NCBI RefSeq assembly: GCF_000403455.2
Contig: NZ_KE159723.1
Span: 66,424-130,423 of the forward strand
DNA length: 64,000 bases
Direction of reading: 5' to 3'
Source of the DNA: Dorea sp. 5-2
Lineage (GTDB): Bacteria; Bacillota; Clostridia; Lachnospirales; Lachnospiraceae
A program made the translations under genes and the position numbers. The notes beneath the pieces are model-generated. The model was given only the letters and a program-made list of their open reading frames with translations, was not told where the DNA came from and made no database searches. Below, one piece after another: positions 17,041 to 25,060 of the stretch (its first letter is position 1; each line of letters starts with the position of its first letter).

Positions 17041-18705
17041 TTATCTTACAAGCACAAATGCTTCGTATGGTTTTACCGTAATATTGTTCTTGCTGTAGTC
17101 ATTTTCCATATTCGCGATCAAGCAGGATCTGCCTGTGAATTCCTCCGGCATGGTAAATGCGACATCCTGATCTGTAAAGTTGCAGACGATCAGAAGTTTT
17201 TCGTTATCCAATGTGCGGGTGTAAACGAATAATTCTTCGCTGTCTTCCAGAAGCGGCTCGTATTTACCGTATACCATGATTGGATTCTCTTTTCTAAGAG
17301 CGATCAGTTTCTTATAATAATGGAACACAGAATCCGGGTCTTTGGTCTCGGCTTTGGCATTGATCTCTTTGTAATTCGGATTGACTGGGATCCATGGAGT
17401 TCCCGACGTGAATCCTGCCTGTTCGCTGTCGTCCCACTGTACCGGCGTCCGGGCATTGTCGCGGCTTCGGAACGTAATGCATGGCCAGAAGTCTTCGTGG
17501 GAGACATTGCCGCTTAAGCACCATTCCTTATAGGCGTTGATACTCTCGATATCGCGGAAATCATCGGGGCTCCGGAACGGATAGTTGGTCATGCCAAGCT
17601 CCTCACCCTGATAGATGTAAGGGGAGCCCTGCATCATGTGGAGGCAGGTGGCAAGCATCTTAGCGGAAGCCTCCCGGTACTCTTGCCGGTCGTCCCCGAA
17701 GCGGGAGACGGCTCTTGGCTGATCGTGGTTATCCCAGAACAGGCTGTTCCATGCCTTCCCGTACAATTCTGTCTGCCAGCGGGTCAGGATCTTCTTAAGC
17801 TTGGTAAGCTGCCATTTCTGATCGTCCCATTTTCCGTATTTTCCATGATTATCCACATGCTCGAACTGGAATACCATGTTAAGTTCTCCGGCATCTTCTC
17901 CGGCGTACTGTTTCGCCAGTTCTGTGGTGACGCCGGGAGTCTCGCCGACGGTCATGATATCGTATCGTGACAGTACCCGTTTATTCATTTCTTTCAGATA
18001 CTTATGGATATTCGGGCCGTGTATGCAGTAAGGACCGTAATCACCATAGAAATCGGTTACTTGACCGTCCGGCATCTCTTTTGTCTTGGAGATCATGCTG
18101 ATGACATCCATGCGGAATCCGTCGATCCCTTTGTCGCACCACCATGCCATCATGTTGAAGACTTCGTCGCGGACCTTGGGGTTATCCCAGTTGAGATCCG
18201 GCTGTTTCTTGGAAAACAGGTGCAGGTAGTACATTGCGGTCTCTTCATCGTACTGCCATGCGGAACCGCCGAAGCAGGAGCCCCAGTTGTTAGGAGGCGT
18301 CTTCTCATCCTTCCCTTCCCGCCAGATATAGTAATCCCGGTATGCATTTTCTTTGGACCGGCGGCTCTCCATAAACCATTTGTGTTCGTCGGAAGTGTGA
18401 TTTACCACCAGATCCATGACCACACGGAGTCCTCTTGCGTGAGCTTCCGAAAGCATCTCGTCGAAGTCTTCCATAGTTCCGAATTCATCCATGATCGCCT
18501 GATAATCGCTGATATCGTAGCCGTTATCGTCATTGGGCGATCGGTAGATGGGAGAGAGCCAGAGCACATCGACTCCCAGGTATTTCAGATAATCCAGACG
18601 GCTGGTGATTCCCTTGATATCTCCAATCCCATCTCCGTTGCTGTCCATAAAACTGCGAGGGTAGATCTGATAGATCACAGCCTCTTTCCACCATGTTCTG
18701 TTCAT
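17041..18705 (-). CDS. GH13_31 alpha-glucosidase, oligo-1,6-glucosidase type
   Basis: The 554-residue enzyme has no signal peptide, so it hydrolyses imported oligosaccharides in the cytoplasm. The GH13 regions are visible: VVNHTSDEH, the nucleophile in GFRMDVIS, the acid/base in TVGETPG and the stabilising aspartate in WDNHDQPR. The residue after the nucleophile aspartate is valine; in the family Val at this site goes with alpha-1,6 (isomaltose/dextran) specificity. The start has AGAAAGGACC upstream. It is the second gene of a minus-strand operon, 38 bases after a paralogue. The paralogue has Ala at the same site, which suggests complementary specificities. Confidence 0.93.
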   Translation of the reverse strand: MNRTWWKEAVIYQIYPRSFMDSNGDGIGDIKGITSRLDYLKYLGVDVLWLSPIYRSPNDDNGYDISDYQAIMDEFGTMEDFDEMLSEAHARGLRVVMDLVVNHTSDEHKWFMESRRSKENAYRDYYIWREGKDEKTPPNNWGSCFGGSAWQYDEETAMYYLHLFSKKQPDLNWDNPKVRDEVFNMMAWWCDKGIDGFRMDVISMISKTKEMPDGQVTDFYGDYGPYCIHGPNIHKYLKEMNKRVLSRYDIMTVGETPGVTTELAKQYAGEDAGELNMVFQFEHVDNHGKYGKWDDQKWQLTKLKKILTRWQTELYGKAWNSLFWDNHDQPRAVSRFGDDRQEYREASAKMLATCLHMMQGSPYIYQGEELGMTNYPFRSPDDFRDIESINAYKEWCLSGNVSHEDFWPCITFRSRDNARTPVQWDDSEQAGFTSGTPWIPVNPNYKEINAKAETKDPDSVFHYYKKLIALRKENPIMVYGKYEPLLEDSEELFVYTRTLDNEKLLIVCNFTDQDVAFTMPEEFTGRSCLIANMENDYSKNNITVKPYEAFVLVR

Positions 18706-18743
18706 ATATTTCGGTCCTTTCTATATTATATTTGTGTCTGTTC

Positions 18744-20420
18744 TTACATCTCTAATACAACTGCCTGATATCCGTGCAGTATTAACGTCGTTCCTTCCTG
18801 TACAAGCTCCGGATAATTGTTCAGAAGTATCTTCTTATACTCTGAATGATATTCGGAAGGCAGTTCAACAGTCTGTTCCTCCATCTGGTAATTTCCGATC
18901 ACCAACAGTGTCTGCTCTCCTTTTCGGTAATAAGCCATCAGGTTATGCTGTTCTTCCAGATATGGCTTAAGCTCCCCGTATACCACCGTCTCCTTATAGT
19001 CCGGATCCTTGCGCAGGGCGATCAGTTCTTTGTAGAAGCTTCTCACGGAATCCGGATCCTCAAGCTGGTCCGCGGCGTTGATGGAAGTGTAATTCGGGTT
19101 CACTTTTAACCAGGGCTTTCCTGTGGTGAAGCCTGCATTTGCTTCACCGGACCATTGCATCGGAGTCCGGGCATTGTCGCGGCTGAATTTTGCTACGGCA
19201 TGGAGTGCGTCGGCGGGACTCAGCCCGGCATTCAGCGCCACCTGATATTCGTCCAGTGTAGAGATGTCGTCTATCTCATCAATAGAAGAGAAGGGGACGT
19301 TTTCCATTCCCAGTTCCTGCCCCTGATAGATGAAAGGAAGGCCTCTTAACATGAAATTCATGGCGGCGAGAAGTTTCTTACTCTGTGTGCAGCATTCGCC
19401 TTCCGGAATATAACGGCTGACACCGCGGGGCTCGTCATGGTTCTCGATGATGTTGGAGAGTAAACCGATGTCTCCGACCTTCGCCTGGGATTCGAAACAG
19501 CACCTCTTATAATCGTCCGGAGTGATCGGGGAAGCGTCATACCAACCCTTCTCGCTGGTTCCGAAAATCGTTTCATTGAAGTCGAACATACTGGAGAAGT
19601 AACCGTTATCTCCGATAAAATCTGGGATCTCTTCTGGCTTCTCGTTGAACACCTCGCCTACGGAGAATGCGTCGTAATTCTTGAACGTGCGGTCGCGCAT
19701 CTCGCCTAAGAATTCACCGATGCCGCGGGCTTCCCGCAGCATGAATTGGATACTGCACAGTCCGTCCGCCCGATCCGGTTCGTAATTCCGGAAGGGAGAG
19801 GCTTTCTTGATATTGATGATCGCGTCGATCCGGAAACCGCCCAGGCCCTTATCAAGCCACCAGTTGATATTCTTATACACTTCTTCGCGAAGCTCGGGAT
19901 TTTCCCAGTTAAGATCCGGCTGCTTCTTGTGGAAGACATGCAGATATTGCTTGTCCGTACCCGGCAGGTCTTCCCATACGGGACCGCCGAAGTAGGATCT
20001 CCAGTTGGTCGGAAGCTCTCCGTCTTTCTTGTCTCTCAGATAAAAGAAGTTTCCGTATTTTCCGTCCGGATCTTCGCATGCCTTCTTGAACCATTCGTGT
20101 TCGTCGGAACAGTGGTTTACGACCAGATCCATCAGGATGTACATATTCCGCTTTTTTGCTTCTTCGATCAACTGCTCCATATCTGCCATCGTGCCGAAGC
20201 GCGGGTCGATATCATAGTAATCGGAGATGTCGTATCCCTCGTCGGCAAGAGGGGAAGGGTAACAGGGAGAGAGCCAGATGATATCGACTCCTAAGTCCTG
20301 CAGGTAATCTAATTTACTGATGATCCCGGGAATATCGCCGATTCCGTCCCCGTTGGAATCGCAGAAACTTTTCGGGTAGATCTGATAAGCTACTTTGTCA
20401 TGCCACCATTTTCTTGTCAT
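18744..20420 (-). CDS. GH13_31 alpha-glucosidase, paralogue with Ala after the nucleophile
   Basis: The 558-residue cytoplasmic glucosidase has the GH13 core motifs VVNHCSDEH, GFRIDAII (nucleophile Asp), SVGEV (acid/base Glu) and IENHDEPR (transition-state Asp). The site used to predict linkage preference carries Ala rather than Val or Thr, so specificity is open. Two ATGs are possible at 20426 and 20420. GGAGGT ends 1 base before the first but about 7 before the second, so the second is chosen (protein begins MTRKWWHDK). First gene of the operon; a promoter and a dyad lie just upstream. The next gene is a GH13_31 paralogue with Val at that site. Confidence 0.92.
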   Translation of the reverse strand: MTRKWWHDKVAYQIYPKSFCDSNGDGIGDIPGIISKLDYLQDLGVDIIWLSPCYPSPLADEGYDISDYYDIDPRFGTMADMEQLIEEAKKRNMYILMDLVVNHCSDEHEWFKKACEDPDGKYGNFFYLRDKKDGELPTNWRSYFGGPVWEDLPGTDKQYLHVFHKKQPDLNWENPELREEVYKNINWWLDKGLGGFRIDAIINIKKASPFRNYEPDRADGLCSIQFMLREARGIGEFLGEMRDRTFKNYDAFSVGEVFNEKPEEIPDFIGDNGYFSSMFDFNETIFGTSEKGWYDASPITPDDYKRCCFESQAKVGDIGLLSNIIENHDEPRGVSRYIPEGECCTQSKKLLAAMNFMLRGLPFIYQGQELGMENVPFSSIDEIDDISTLDEYQVALNAGLSPADALHAVAKFSRDNARTPMQWSGEANAGFTTGKPWLKVNPNYTSINAADQLEDPDSVRSFYKELIALRKDPDYKETVVYGELKPYLEEQHNLMAYYRKGEQTLLVIGNYQMEEQTVELPSEYHSEYKKILLNNYPELVQEGTTLILHGYQAVVLEM

Positions 20421-20444
20421 AATCATACCTCCGCATATTGTAAT

Positions 20445-20501
20445 GTTACATTGCTATTGCTGTATGTAACCTATTATAACGGCAGGCGAGTCTGTTGTCT
20501 T
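20445..20501 (-). promoter_or_regulatory. Promoter and dyad upstream of the GH13 operon
   Basis: On the minus strand, AAGACA (20501-20496), 17 bases, TATAAT (20478-20473). Between the -10 box and the gene lies the inverted repeat GTTACAT (20445-20451) / ATGTAAC (20464-20470), separated by 12 bases. Its position just past the -10 box suggests a repressor operator. No cognate LacI-type regulator is in the window. Confidence 0.55.
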
Positions 20502-20569
20502 ACATTTATCTGATTAAAAACTACGATATTTTGACTTTATATTTATAAAAGATTCCCATCAGAATTCTT

Positions 20570-20597
20570 TTGCACACGTGCTAATACGTGTTATAAT
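20570..20597 (+). promoter_or_regulatory. Promoter and palindrome of the hicA remnant
   Basis: TTGCAC (20570-20575), 16 bases, TATAAT (20592-20597). The spacer holds the dyad ACACGT-GCTAAT-ACGTGT (20574-20591), a plausible antitoxin operator. Confidence 0.6.
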
Positions 20598-20612
20598 ATT
20601 GCGGAGGAAATA

Positions 20613-20735
20613 ATGAAAACAGCAGAACTTATAAAGATCTTGAAAAAGAATGGATGTTTTTTTGTGGAACATGGGAAAGAACATGATAAATGGCACGGCA
20701 CTACCTCTGTGTGTGAAAGTGGTGTTGGCTGTTAG
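20613..20735 (+). pseudogene. Truncated HicA-like mRNA interferase toxin
   Basis: GCGGAGGAAATA precedes an ATG at 20613. The 40 codons begin MKTAELIKILKKNG, CFFVEHGKEHDKW, which matches the N-terminal half of HicA toxins (double-stranded RNA-binding fold, with the catalytic His normally in the G-x-H-x-x-W region). After about residue 29 the similarity stops and the frame ends at TAG after C-E-S-G-V-G-C. HicA is normally about 60 residues, so the C-terminal strand and helix are lost, and no HicB antitoxin follows. The rest of the gap up to the Fic gene (about 130 bases) holds nothing I recognise. Confidence 0.7.
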
Positions 20736-20868
20736 TTGGGTAAAGCAGGCGCCTTTTTTAGAATAATTGCGGATGCATTGTTCCGCTATTTTGGTAAATG
20801 TTGTTCCGATATTATTGGTATTGTTCCGTTAAAGTGGTATACTATATCTTAGATTGGAGGGATAATCT

Positions 20869-21762
20869 ATGTTTATGACAGTAAAACAGGCTTCTGAAAA
20901 ATGGGGCATTTCTGATAGAAGAATCAGAGTTCTTTGTTCTGAGGGGAAAATTCCGGGTGTGTACCAGGAAGGGCGTGGATGGAAAATTCCTGTGGATGCA
21001 AAGAAACCCGCTGATGGTCGTTATAAGTCAAAGGAAAGCCTTTTGACGCAAATTGACCGTAAAAAGGTAGAACTGGACAGCAGAAGACCTTTAACTGCGG
21101 GTGAAGTTGCAAGGCTCAACGAAGAATTCATCGTAGAGTACACATATAACTCCAATGCCATCGAAGGAAATACACTTACACTGCGAGAAACGGATTTAGT
21201 TCTTCGTGGTCTTACGATTGACCAGAAACCGCTGAAAGACCATATGGAGGCAGTTGGTCATAAAGAAGCATTTGATTTTGTGAGTGAACTGGTAAAAGAT
21301 AATGTTCCGATTAGTGAGAGCATCATCAAACAGATTCACTCTCTCGTTCTTGCAGATAAGAAAGAGGACCGTGGTGTCTACCGTAGAGTTCCGGTTCGTA
21401 TTATGGGCGCGCAGAATGAACCCGTGCAGCCGTATCTTATTGAGCCGAAGATGGAACGGTTGCTATATGATTTTGCTGCAAGCACAGAGCATATCGTGAC
21501 AAAACTGGCTCGTTTTCACATCGAGTTTGAGGGCATCCATCCTTTCATTGATGGTAATGGCAGAACCGGAAGACTGCTTGTAAATCTTGAATTAATGAAA
21601 GCCGGATTCCCACCTATAGATATTAAGTTTACAGATAGAATTGCCTATTATAATGCGTTTGATGAATATCATGTAAAGCACAATCTTTCGGCAATGGAAA
21701 ATCTGTTTGCAGGATACATCAATGCCAGATTGGATATGTATTTAGATATGTTGCAGGATTAA
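20869..21762 (+). CDS. Fic domain protein with N-terminal helix-turn-helix
   Basis: Fic proteins transfer AMP (or other nucleotide parts) to Ser/Thr/Tyr hydroxyls of target proteins. In this 297-residue protein, residues 1-45 look like an excisionase/MerR-like helix-turn-helix (KQASEKWGISDRRIRVLCSEGKIPG). The inhibitory motif SNAIEG (S95-G100, pattern S/T-x3-E-G/N) precedes the Fic core, the class II arrangement. The catalytic loop HPFIDGNGRTGR spans residues 224-235 and is complete, with His224 as the general base. TTGGAGG lies 8 bases before the ATG. A frameshifted macro-domain gene follows with its own AGGAGGT. Self-regulated AMPylation and DNA binding are inferred from the domains. Confidence 0.9.
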   Translation: MFMTVKQASEKWGISDRRIRVLCSEGKIPGVYQEGRGWKIPVDAKKPADGRYKSKESLLTQIDRKKVELDSRRPLTAGEVARLNEEFIVEYTYNSNAIEGNTLTLRETDLVLRGLTIDQKPLKDHMEAVGHKEAFDFVSELVKDNVPISESIIKQIHSLVLADKKEDRGVYRRVPVRIMGAQNEPVQPYLIEPKMERLLYDFAASTEHIVTKLARFHIEFEGIHPFIDGNGRTGRLLVNLELMKAGFPPIDIKFTDRIAYYNAFDEYHVKHNLSAMENLFAGYINARLDMYLDMLQD

Positions 21763-21792
21763 CCGACCTGCTTCTGAACAAGGAGGTCACCT

Positions 21793-22110
21793 ATGCCTTT
21801 TGAAATAGTACGAAATGATATAGTAAATATGCAAGTAGATGCGGTGGTAAACACTGCAAATCCTAACCCTGTCATCGGCTCTGGCGTTGACAGCGGAATA
21901 CATAAAAATCCGGATATGAGTTGCTTGTGGCAAGACAGAAAATCGGCGCATTGATTTTGGTGACGCAGTTATTACCCCAGGATTCAAGCTGGATGCCAAG
22001 TATGTTATCCGTACTGTAGGATCTGTTCGGGAGGACGGTAATCACGGAGAGGAGCAGATTTTATCTTCGTGCTATAAGAAATCCCTGGCATTGGCTAAAG
22101 AATATGGGAC
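21793..22110 (+). pseudogene. Frameshifted macro-domain (ADP-ribose-binding) gene
   Basis: AGGAGGTCACCT precedes an ATG at 21793. The frame reads MPFEIVRNDIVNMQVDAVVNT, then ANPNPVIGSGVDSGIHK, the start of a macro domain, and stops at a TGA after 53 codons. From about 21940 another frame continues the domain: FGDAVITPGFKLDAKYVIRTVG, then HGEEQILSSCYKKSLALAKEYG. Thus at least one frameshift separates the halves, and part of the segment between them (the usual A-A-G-x-x-L region) is scrambled. The last strand and helix expected in macro domains are missing where the convergent AraC gene begins. Macro domains bind or remove ADP-ribose. Its place directly behind a Fic gene suggests the two once worked together. 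Confidence 0.75.
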
Positions 22111-23054
22111 TATCTATTTCCCGACAGCCCCATTACATTGTGGAAATGATTCCGATATTTCAGAGGGGTTGTCCCGGTATGTTTCTTAAAAGCGCGGAGA
22201 AAATTCCCCAGATTATTATATCCGCATTCCAGGCATGCCTCCGTTACCGGCAGGTCTGTCTCTTCAAGTAACCGCATCGCCTGTTTGATACGGTATTCAT
22301 TGAGATATTCCATGGGAGTACGTCCGAGTGATTTCTTGAAAAAGCGGCAGAAATATTGTTCGTTCATATGAACCTGCGCCGCTAAGTCTTCGATGTATAT
22401 TTTCTCTTTATATTTTTCCCTTATATATGTAAGGACTTTCTTGATGCCTTCCACGCGTTTGTCAAGATTCTTCTCCGTAGGCGTAAAGAGGCCGTGCTTT
22501 GAGAGGACCGCAAGGATACGGAGCAGAGAGGACTTGATGAACAGCTGATTCGTCAGGTCGTCTGTGACGGCGCCATTTTCAAGGGGAGCTTCTTCGGTAA
22601 GAGGATGCCCGAAGGAAAGCATGGTGTCGAGGAACGCGTCCCGTACGGAGAGGAAACCCGGATGGCAGGGGGAGAGGCAGCGGGGGAAGAGCATCTTACC
22701 GTTCTGGATCGGTTGGATCAGCTGCATCTGTGCGGCGTCGCAGGAATCAAAGCTTAAGATATCCAGGGAGAAGACGATGGCGTCCTCTCCGGGACTGCCC
22801 GCCTTCTCCGCATAGATGCTGTGTAATTCGCCGGGATTGATGAAATACAGAGCCTCCGAGTGGACGAAGAACTGTTCCATATTGATCTCCAGGCGGAATT
22901 CGCCGCCGAAAAAGTACAGGATCTCCACCTCATCATGCCAATGGTGCTTGACCAGCGGTCCTTTCCCGAGAGAGCGGGTCTGATAGATGGCGCAGGGGAA
23001 GGATTTGGTGCCGTGTAGGCTGAGTTCTTTTAAAGTAGGTGAAAATGGCTGCAT
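22110..23054 (-). CDS. AraC family transcriptional regulator with cupin sensor
   Basis: The 314-residue regulator has an N-terminal cupin-like sugar-binding part (HWHDEVEILYFFGGEF, then INPGELHSIYAE). The C-terminal AraC DNA-binding domain has two helix-turn-helix units: IEDLAAQVHMNEQYFCRFFKKSLG, and VTEACLECGYNNLGNFLRAFKKHTG ending T-P-L-K-Y-R. About 15 residues extend past the usual end, running into the macro-domain remnant on the other strand, so the 3' end may be a deletion junction. Regulators of this form usually activate nearby sugar-use genes. The GH13 operon 1.7 kb away is one candidate target, an inference only. Confidence 0.9.
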   Translation of the reverse strand: MQPFSPTLKELSLHGTKSFPCAIYQTRSLGKGPLVKHHWHDEVEILYFFGGEFRLEINMEQFFVHSEALYFINPGELHSIYAEKAGSPGEDAIVFSLDILSFDSCDAAQMQLIQPIQNGKMLFPRCLSPCHPGFLSVRDAFLDTMLSFGHPLTEEAPLENGAVTDDLTNQLFIKSSLLRILAVLSKHGLFTPTEKNLDKRVEGIKKVLTYIREKYKEKIYIEDLAAQVHMNEQYFCRFFKKSLGRTPMEYLNEYRIKQAMRLLEETDLPVTEACLECGYNNLGNFLRAFKKHTGTTPLKYRNHFHNVMGLSGNR

Positions 23055-23170
23055 GCGAATCTCCTTTTTGTTTTACTTATACATGATAATACAATATATC
23101 AGATTTTTTGCAAGTGTATTTTACGGTTTGTCAGGAAATGACAGGCTCCTATTTCCTGTGAGGACGAAGT

Positions 23171-23518
23171 TCAGTTGAGGCGGATCTCTTGTACGATCTT
23201 GCCGTTCTCGTCGCACAGGATGGTGTCATACGGGATGTCGAAGCGGTAGTGGAATGCCGTACGGTAGATCTCAAGTTCAAAATAGGGACGCGGCTGTCCG
23301 GCATTCAGCCTCATGCTGTCTGCGACGACTTCGCGGGCGAGCTGTTCACGGTCGATGGGCAGAACGCTGTGTATGACAAGCGTCAGCTTGTGTTCCGTAA
23401 GGTTCGCGGAAGACAGGACGGTGGAGTGAAGGATCTCATAGTGCCTGCGTTCTTCCATCCAGAGGGCGGAAAGAAGCAGCAGGAGAAAGAGAATCGGCAG
23501 TAAAAATTTTTTTTTCAT
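23171..23518 (-). CDS. Hypothetical protein with N-terminal membrane anchor or signal
   Basis: The 115-residue protein starts MKKKFLLPILFLLLLLSALW, a basic start and hydrophobic core that fits an uncleaved anchor or signal peptide. The exported part has about 90 residues and a regular mix of strands (HKLTLVIHSVLP, YFELEIYRTAFHYRF), with no cysteine cluster or catalytic motif. AGGAGGT precedes the ATG. It is divergent from the small XRE gene and shares a dyad-containing gap with it. I recognise no family. Confidence 0.7.
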   Translation of the reverse strand: MKKKFLLPILFLLLLLSALWMEERRHYEILHSTVLSSANLTEHKLTLVIHSVLPIDREQLAREVVADSMRLNAGQPRPYFELEIYRTAFHYRFDIPYDTILCDENGKIVQEIRLN

Positions 23519-23565
23519 ATTCGGATACCTCCTTGTGTCAAATTGAAACGGTGCATTTTCTTACA

Positions 23566-23581
23566 GTGTAAGTTATTACAC
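23566..23581. promoter_or_regulatory. Inverted repeat between divergent genes
   Basis: GTGTAA-GTTA-TTACAC, a perfect 6-base dyad with 4-base spacer, lies between the divergent hypothetical gene and the XRE gene. It is a candidate operator for the XRE protein. Confidence 0.4.
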
Positions 23582-23641
23582 CTGTTTTTTCAATGAAAAT
23601 ATGGGTATACTTACCATATATAGAACGAGTGGTGTTAGGAA

Positions 23642-23860
23642 ATGAAGAAGATAGTGATAGACCTGGAGCGGGTTCTGGCCGAAAAGGGCGTCAGTAAAAG
23701 ATATCTCTGTTATGAATGCAGGTTACAGAGAACACAGCTGAATAATTACTGTAAGAATAAAGTAGGGCGGGTAGACCTTCATACTCTGGCGAAGATCTGT
23801 AATTGCCTGCAGTGTGAAGTAAGCGATATCCTGAAGCTTGAGGATACCGGGAATGAATGA
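23642..23860 (+). CDS. Small XRE-family (Cro/CI-type) DNA-binding protein
   Basis: The 72-residue protein is essentially one helix-turn-helix domain: IDLERVLAEKGVSKRYLCYECRL as the first helices, the recognition part RTQLNNYCKNKVGRVDL, then LHTLAKICNCLQCEVSDIL. It is of the YozG-like type, a short repressor with no sensor domain. GTTAGGA lies before the ATG. It is followed by a terminator and is monocistronic. The dyad at 23566-23581 may be its binding site. Function is otherwise unknown. Confidence 0.85.
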   Translation: MKKIVIDLERVLAEKGVSKRYLCYECRLQRTQLNNYCKNKVGRVDLHTLAKICNCLQCEVSDILKLEDTGNE

Positions 23861-23885
23861 TATTAGCGAATAAGAACGGCGATAG

Positions 23886-23924
23886 ACGGCGATAATTGTA
23901 TTATGACAAATTATCGCCGTTTTT
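23886..23924 (+). terminator. Terminator of the XRE gene
   Basis: ACGGCGATAATT (23886-23897) pairs with AATTATCGCCGT (23909-23920), with an 11-base loop and five T. Confidence 0.9.
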
Positions 23925-24010
23925 ATGAAAAAAATATTAAATATCCCCTCAATCTGTGGTAACATAGAAGAGACGGTTTGTATGTATATAGCTTAAGGAA
24001 GGAAATGATG

Positions 24011-24826
24011 ATGGGGAAAGTAATATTTCTGAATATTGACGGCACGATTAGGGATTTTGACGGTACGATTCCCGCATCTGGAACAGAGGCGATCCAAAGA
24101 GCAAGGCAGAACGGCCATGAGGTCGTGATCAATACGGGACGGGCATATTACCGCATAGAAGACCGGATCCTGGATATCGGATTTGACGGGGTGATCGCAG
24201 GTTCGGGAGGATATGTGGAGTATAGAGGAAAACGCATAGGGTACAGGTATTTTACGCAGCTGGCATACATAGAGTTCATGAAGGATCTTATGGAATGCGG
24301 ATGTGTAGTGGAGATGGAGAGTAATAAGAAGAGTTATGTACTGGAGGACGACTGGGAAGCATACCAGAAGATAGACAGAGAACTGGGGGAATACCTTCAT
24401 GTTTGCGACAGGGAGATCACCATGCCTGTAAAAGTGAAATCTTTGCTGGATGTGCCGGAGGTGCAGAAGCTGATCGTCTATAGCAGCACGCTGTCCAGAA
24501 AGGATATCATATCCAAATGGGGGTATTCTTTCCATGTGGCAGGGCTTGGGATCCCTTATACGGGAAAATGGATCGGGGAGATCACGCCTAATTATATTAC
24601 GAAGGAAGAAGGAGCGCATCAGCTTTTGAAGGCGGCAGAGCGGCGGCAGCAGGATACGGTGGCGATCGGATGCAGTGAGAAGGATGTCGGCTTGCTTGCG
24701 TTTGTCGGGTTTGGCATCGCAATGGGGAATGGGGATAAGGAAGTAAAGGTTGCGGCAAGGCACGTTACGGATCCGATCAGGGAGGACGGATTGTGGAAGG
24801 CGTTCGAGTTCTTGGGGTTATTGTAA
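24011..24826 (+). CDS. HAD-superfamily (Cof-type) protein lacking the catalytic nucleophile
   Basis: The fold and length (about 272 residues) are those of Cof-type HAD phosphatases: core with a type IIB cap. Motif I should read D-x-D-G-T but is FLNIDGT, so the nucleophile aspartate is Asn8. Motif IV should read G-D-x-x-N-D and is GCSEKD, losing the first metal-binding Asp and the Asn. Motif II region NTGR and the motif III lysine (ITKEEG) remain, as does GIAMGNGDKEVK. Phosphatase activity is therefore unlikely. ATGs at 24005, 24008 and 24011 follow AAGGAAGG; 24011 has the best spacing. No partner is nearby. Confidence 0.82.
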   Translation: MGKVIFLNIDGTIRDFDGTIPASGTEAIQRARQNGHEVVINTGRAYYRIEDRILDIGFDGVIAGSGGYVEYRGKRIGYRYFTQLAYIEFMKDLMECGCVVEMESNKKSYVLEDDWEAYQKIDRELGEYLHVCDREITMPVKVKSLLDVPEVQKLIVYSSTLSRKDIISKWGYSFHVAGLGIPYTGKWIGEITPNYITKEEGAHQLLKAAERRQQDTVAIGCSEKDVGLLAFVGFGIAMGNGDKEVKVAARHVTDPIREDGLWKAFEFLGLL

Positions 24827-24980
24827 CCGAAGCCGGGGAATCCTTTGATACAGGGCATGTCAATACATAAAGCAGAAATTCTCACTATCGGAAATGGAGA
24901 AATCCAGGGGTGTGAAATAGAATATATTTGGTAATTATTTTAAATAATTTTTGCTTCACTTTCCGTATGAATTGGTGTAT

Positions 24981-25007
24981 TATAATATCTGACGCTATAT
25001 ATTGTGT
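24981..25007 (+). promoter_or_regulatory. -10 box and NrdR-box-like operator upstream of nrdD
   Basis: TATAAT at 24981-24986 is followed by ACGCTATATATTGTGT (24992-25007). That agrees with the NrdR consensus ACACWATATNTWGTGT at all but one defined position. NrdR represses ribonucleotide reductase genes. A second upstream box is only weakly visible (GGTGT at 24974-24978). Confidence 0.65.
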
Positions 25008-25060
25008 GGGGGATCAGGCATTCCATCAATATTTTGTGTATGTGAAAGCGAGGGATAATA

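Noticed and set aside
18004..18768. Long plus-strand frame of 254 codons opposite the GH13 gene
   Set aside because: It is antisense to a clear GH13 enzyme, lacks a ribosome site and has no recognisable domain.
24963..24978. Second NrdR box upstream of nrdD
   Set aside because: Only the GTGT half agrees with the consensus, so it is not annotated as a site.
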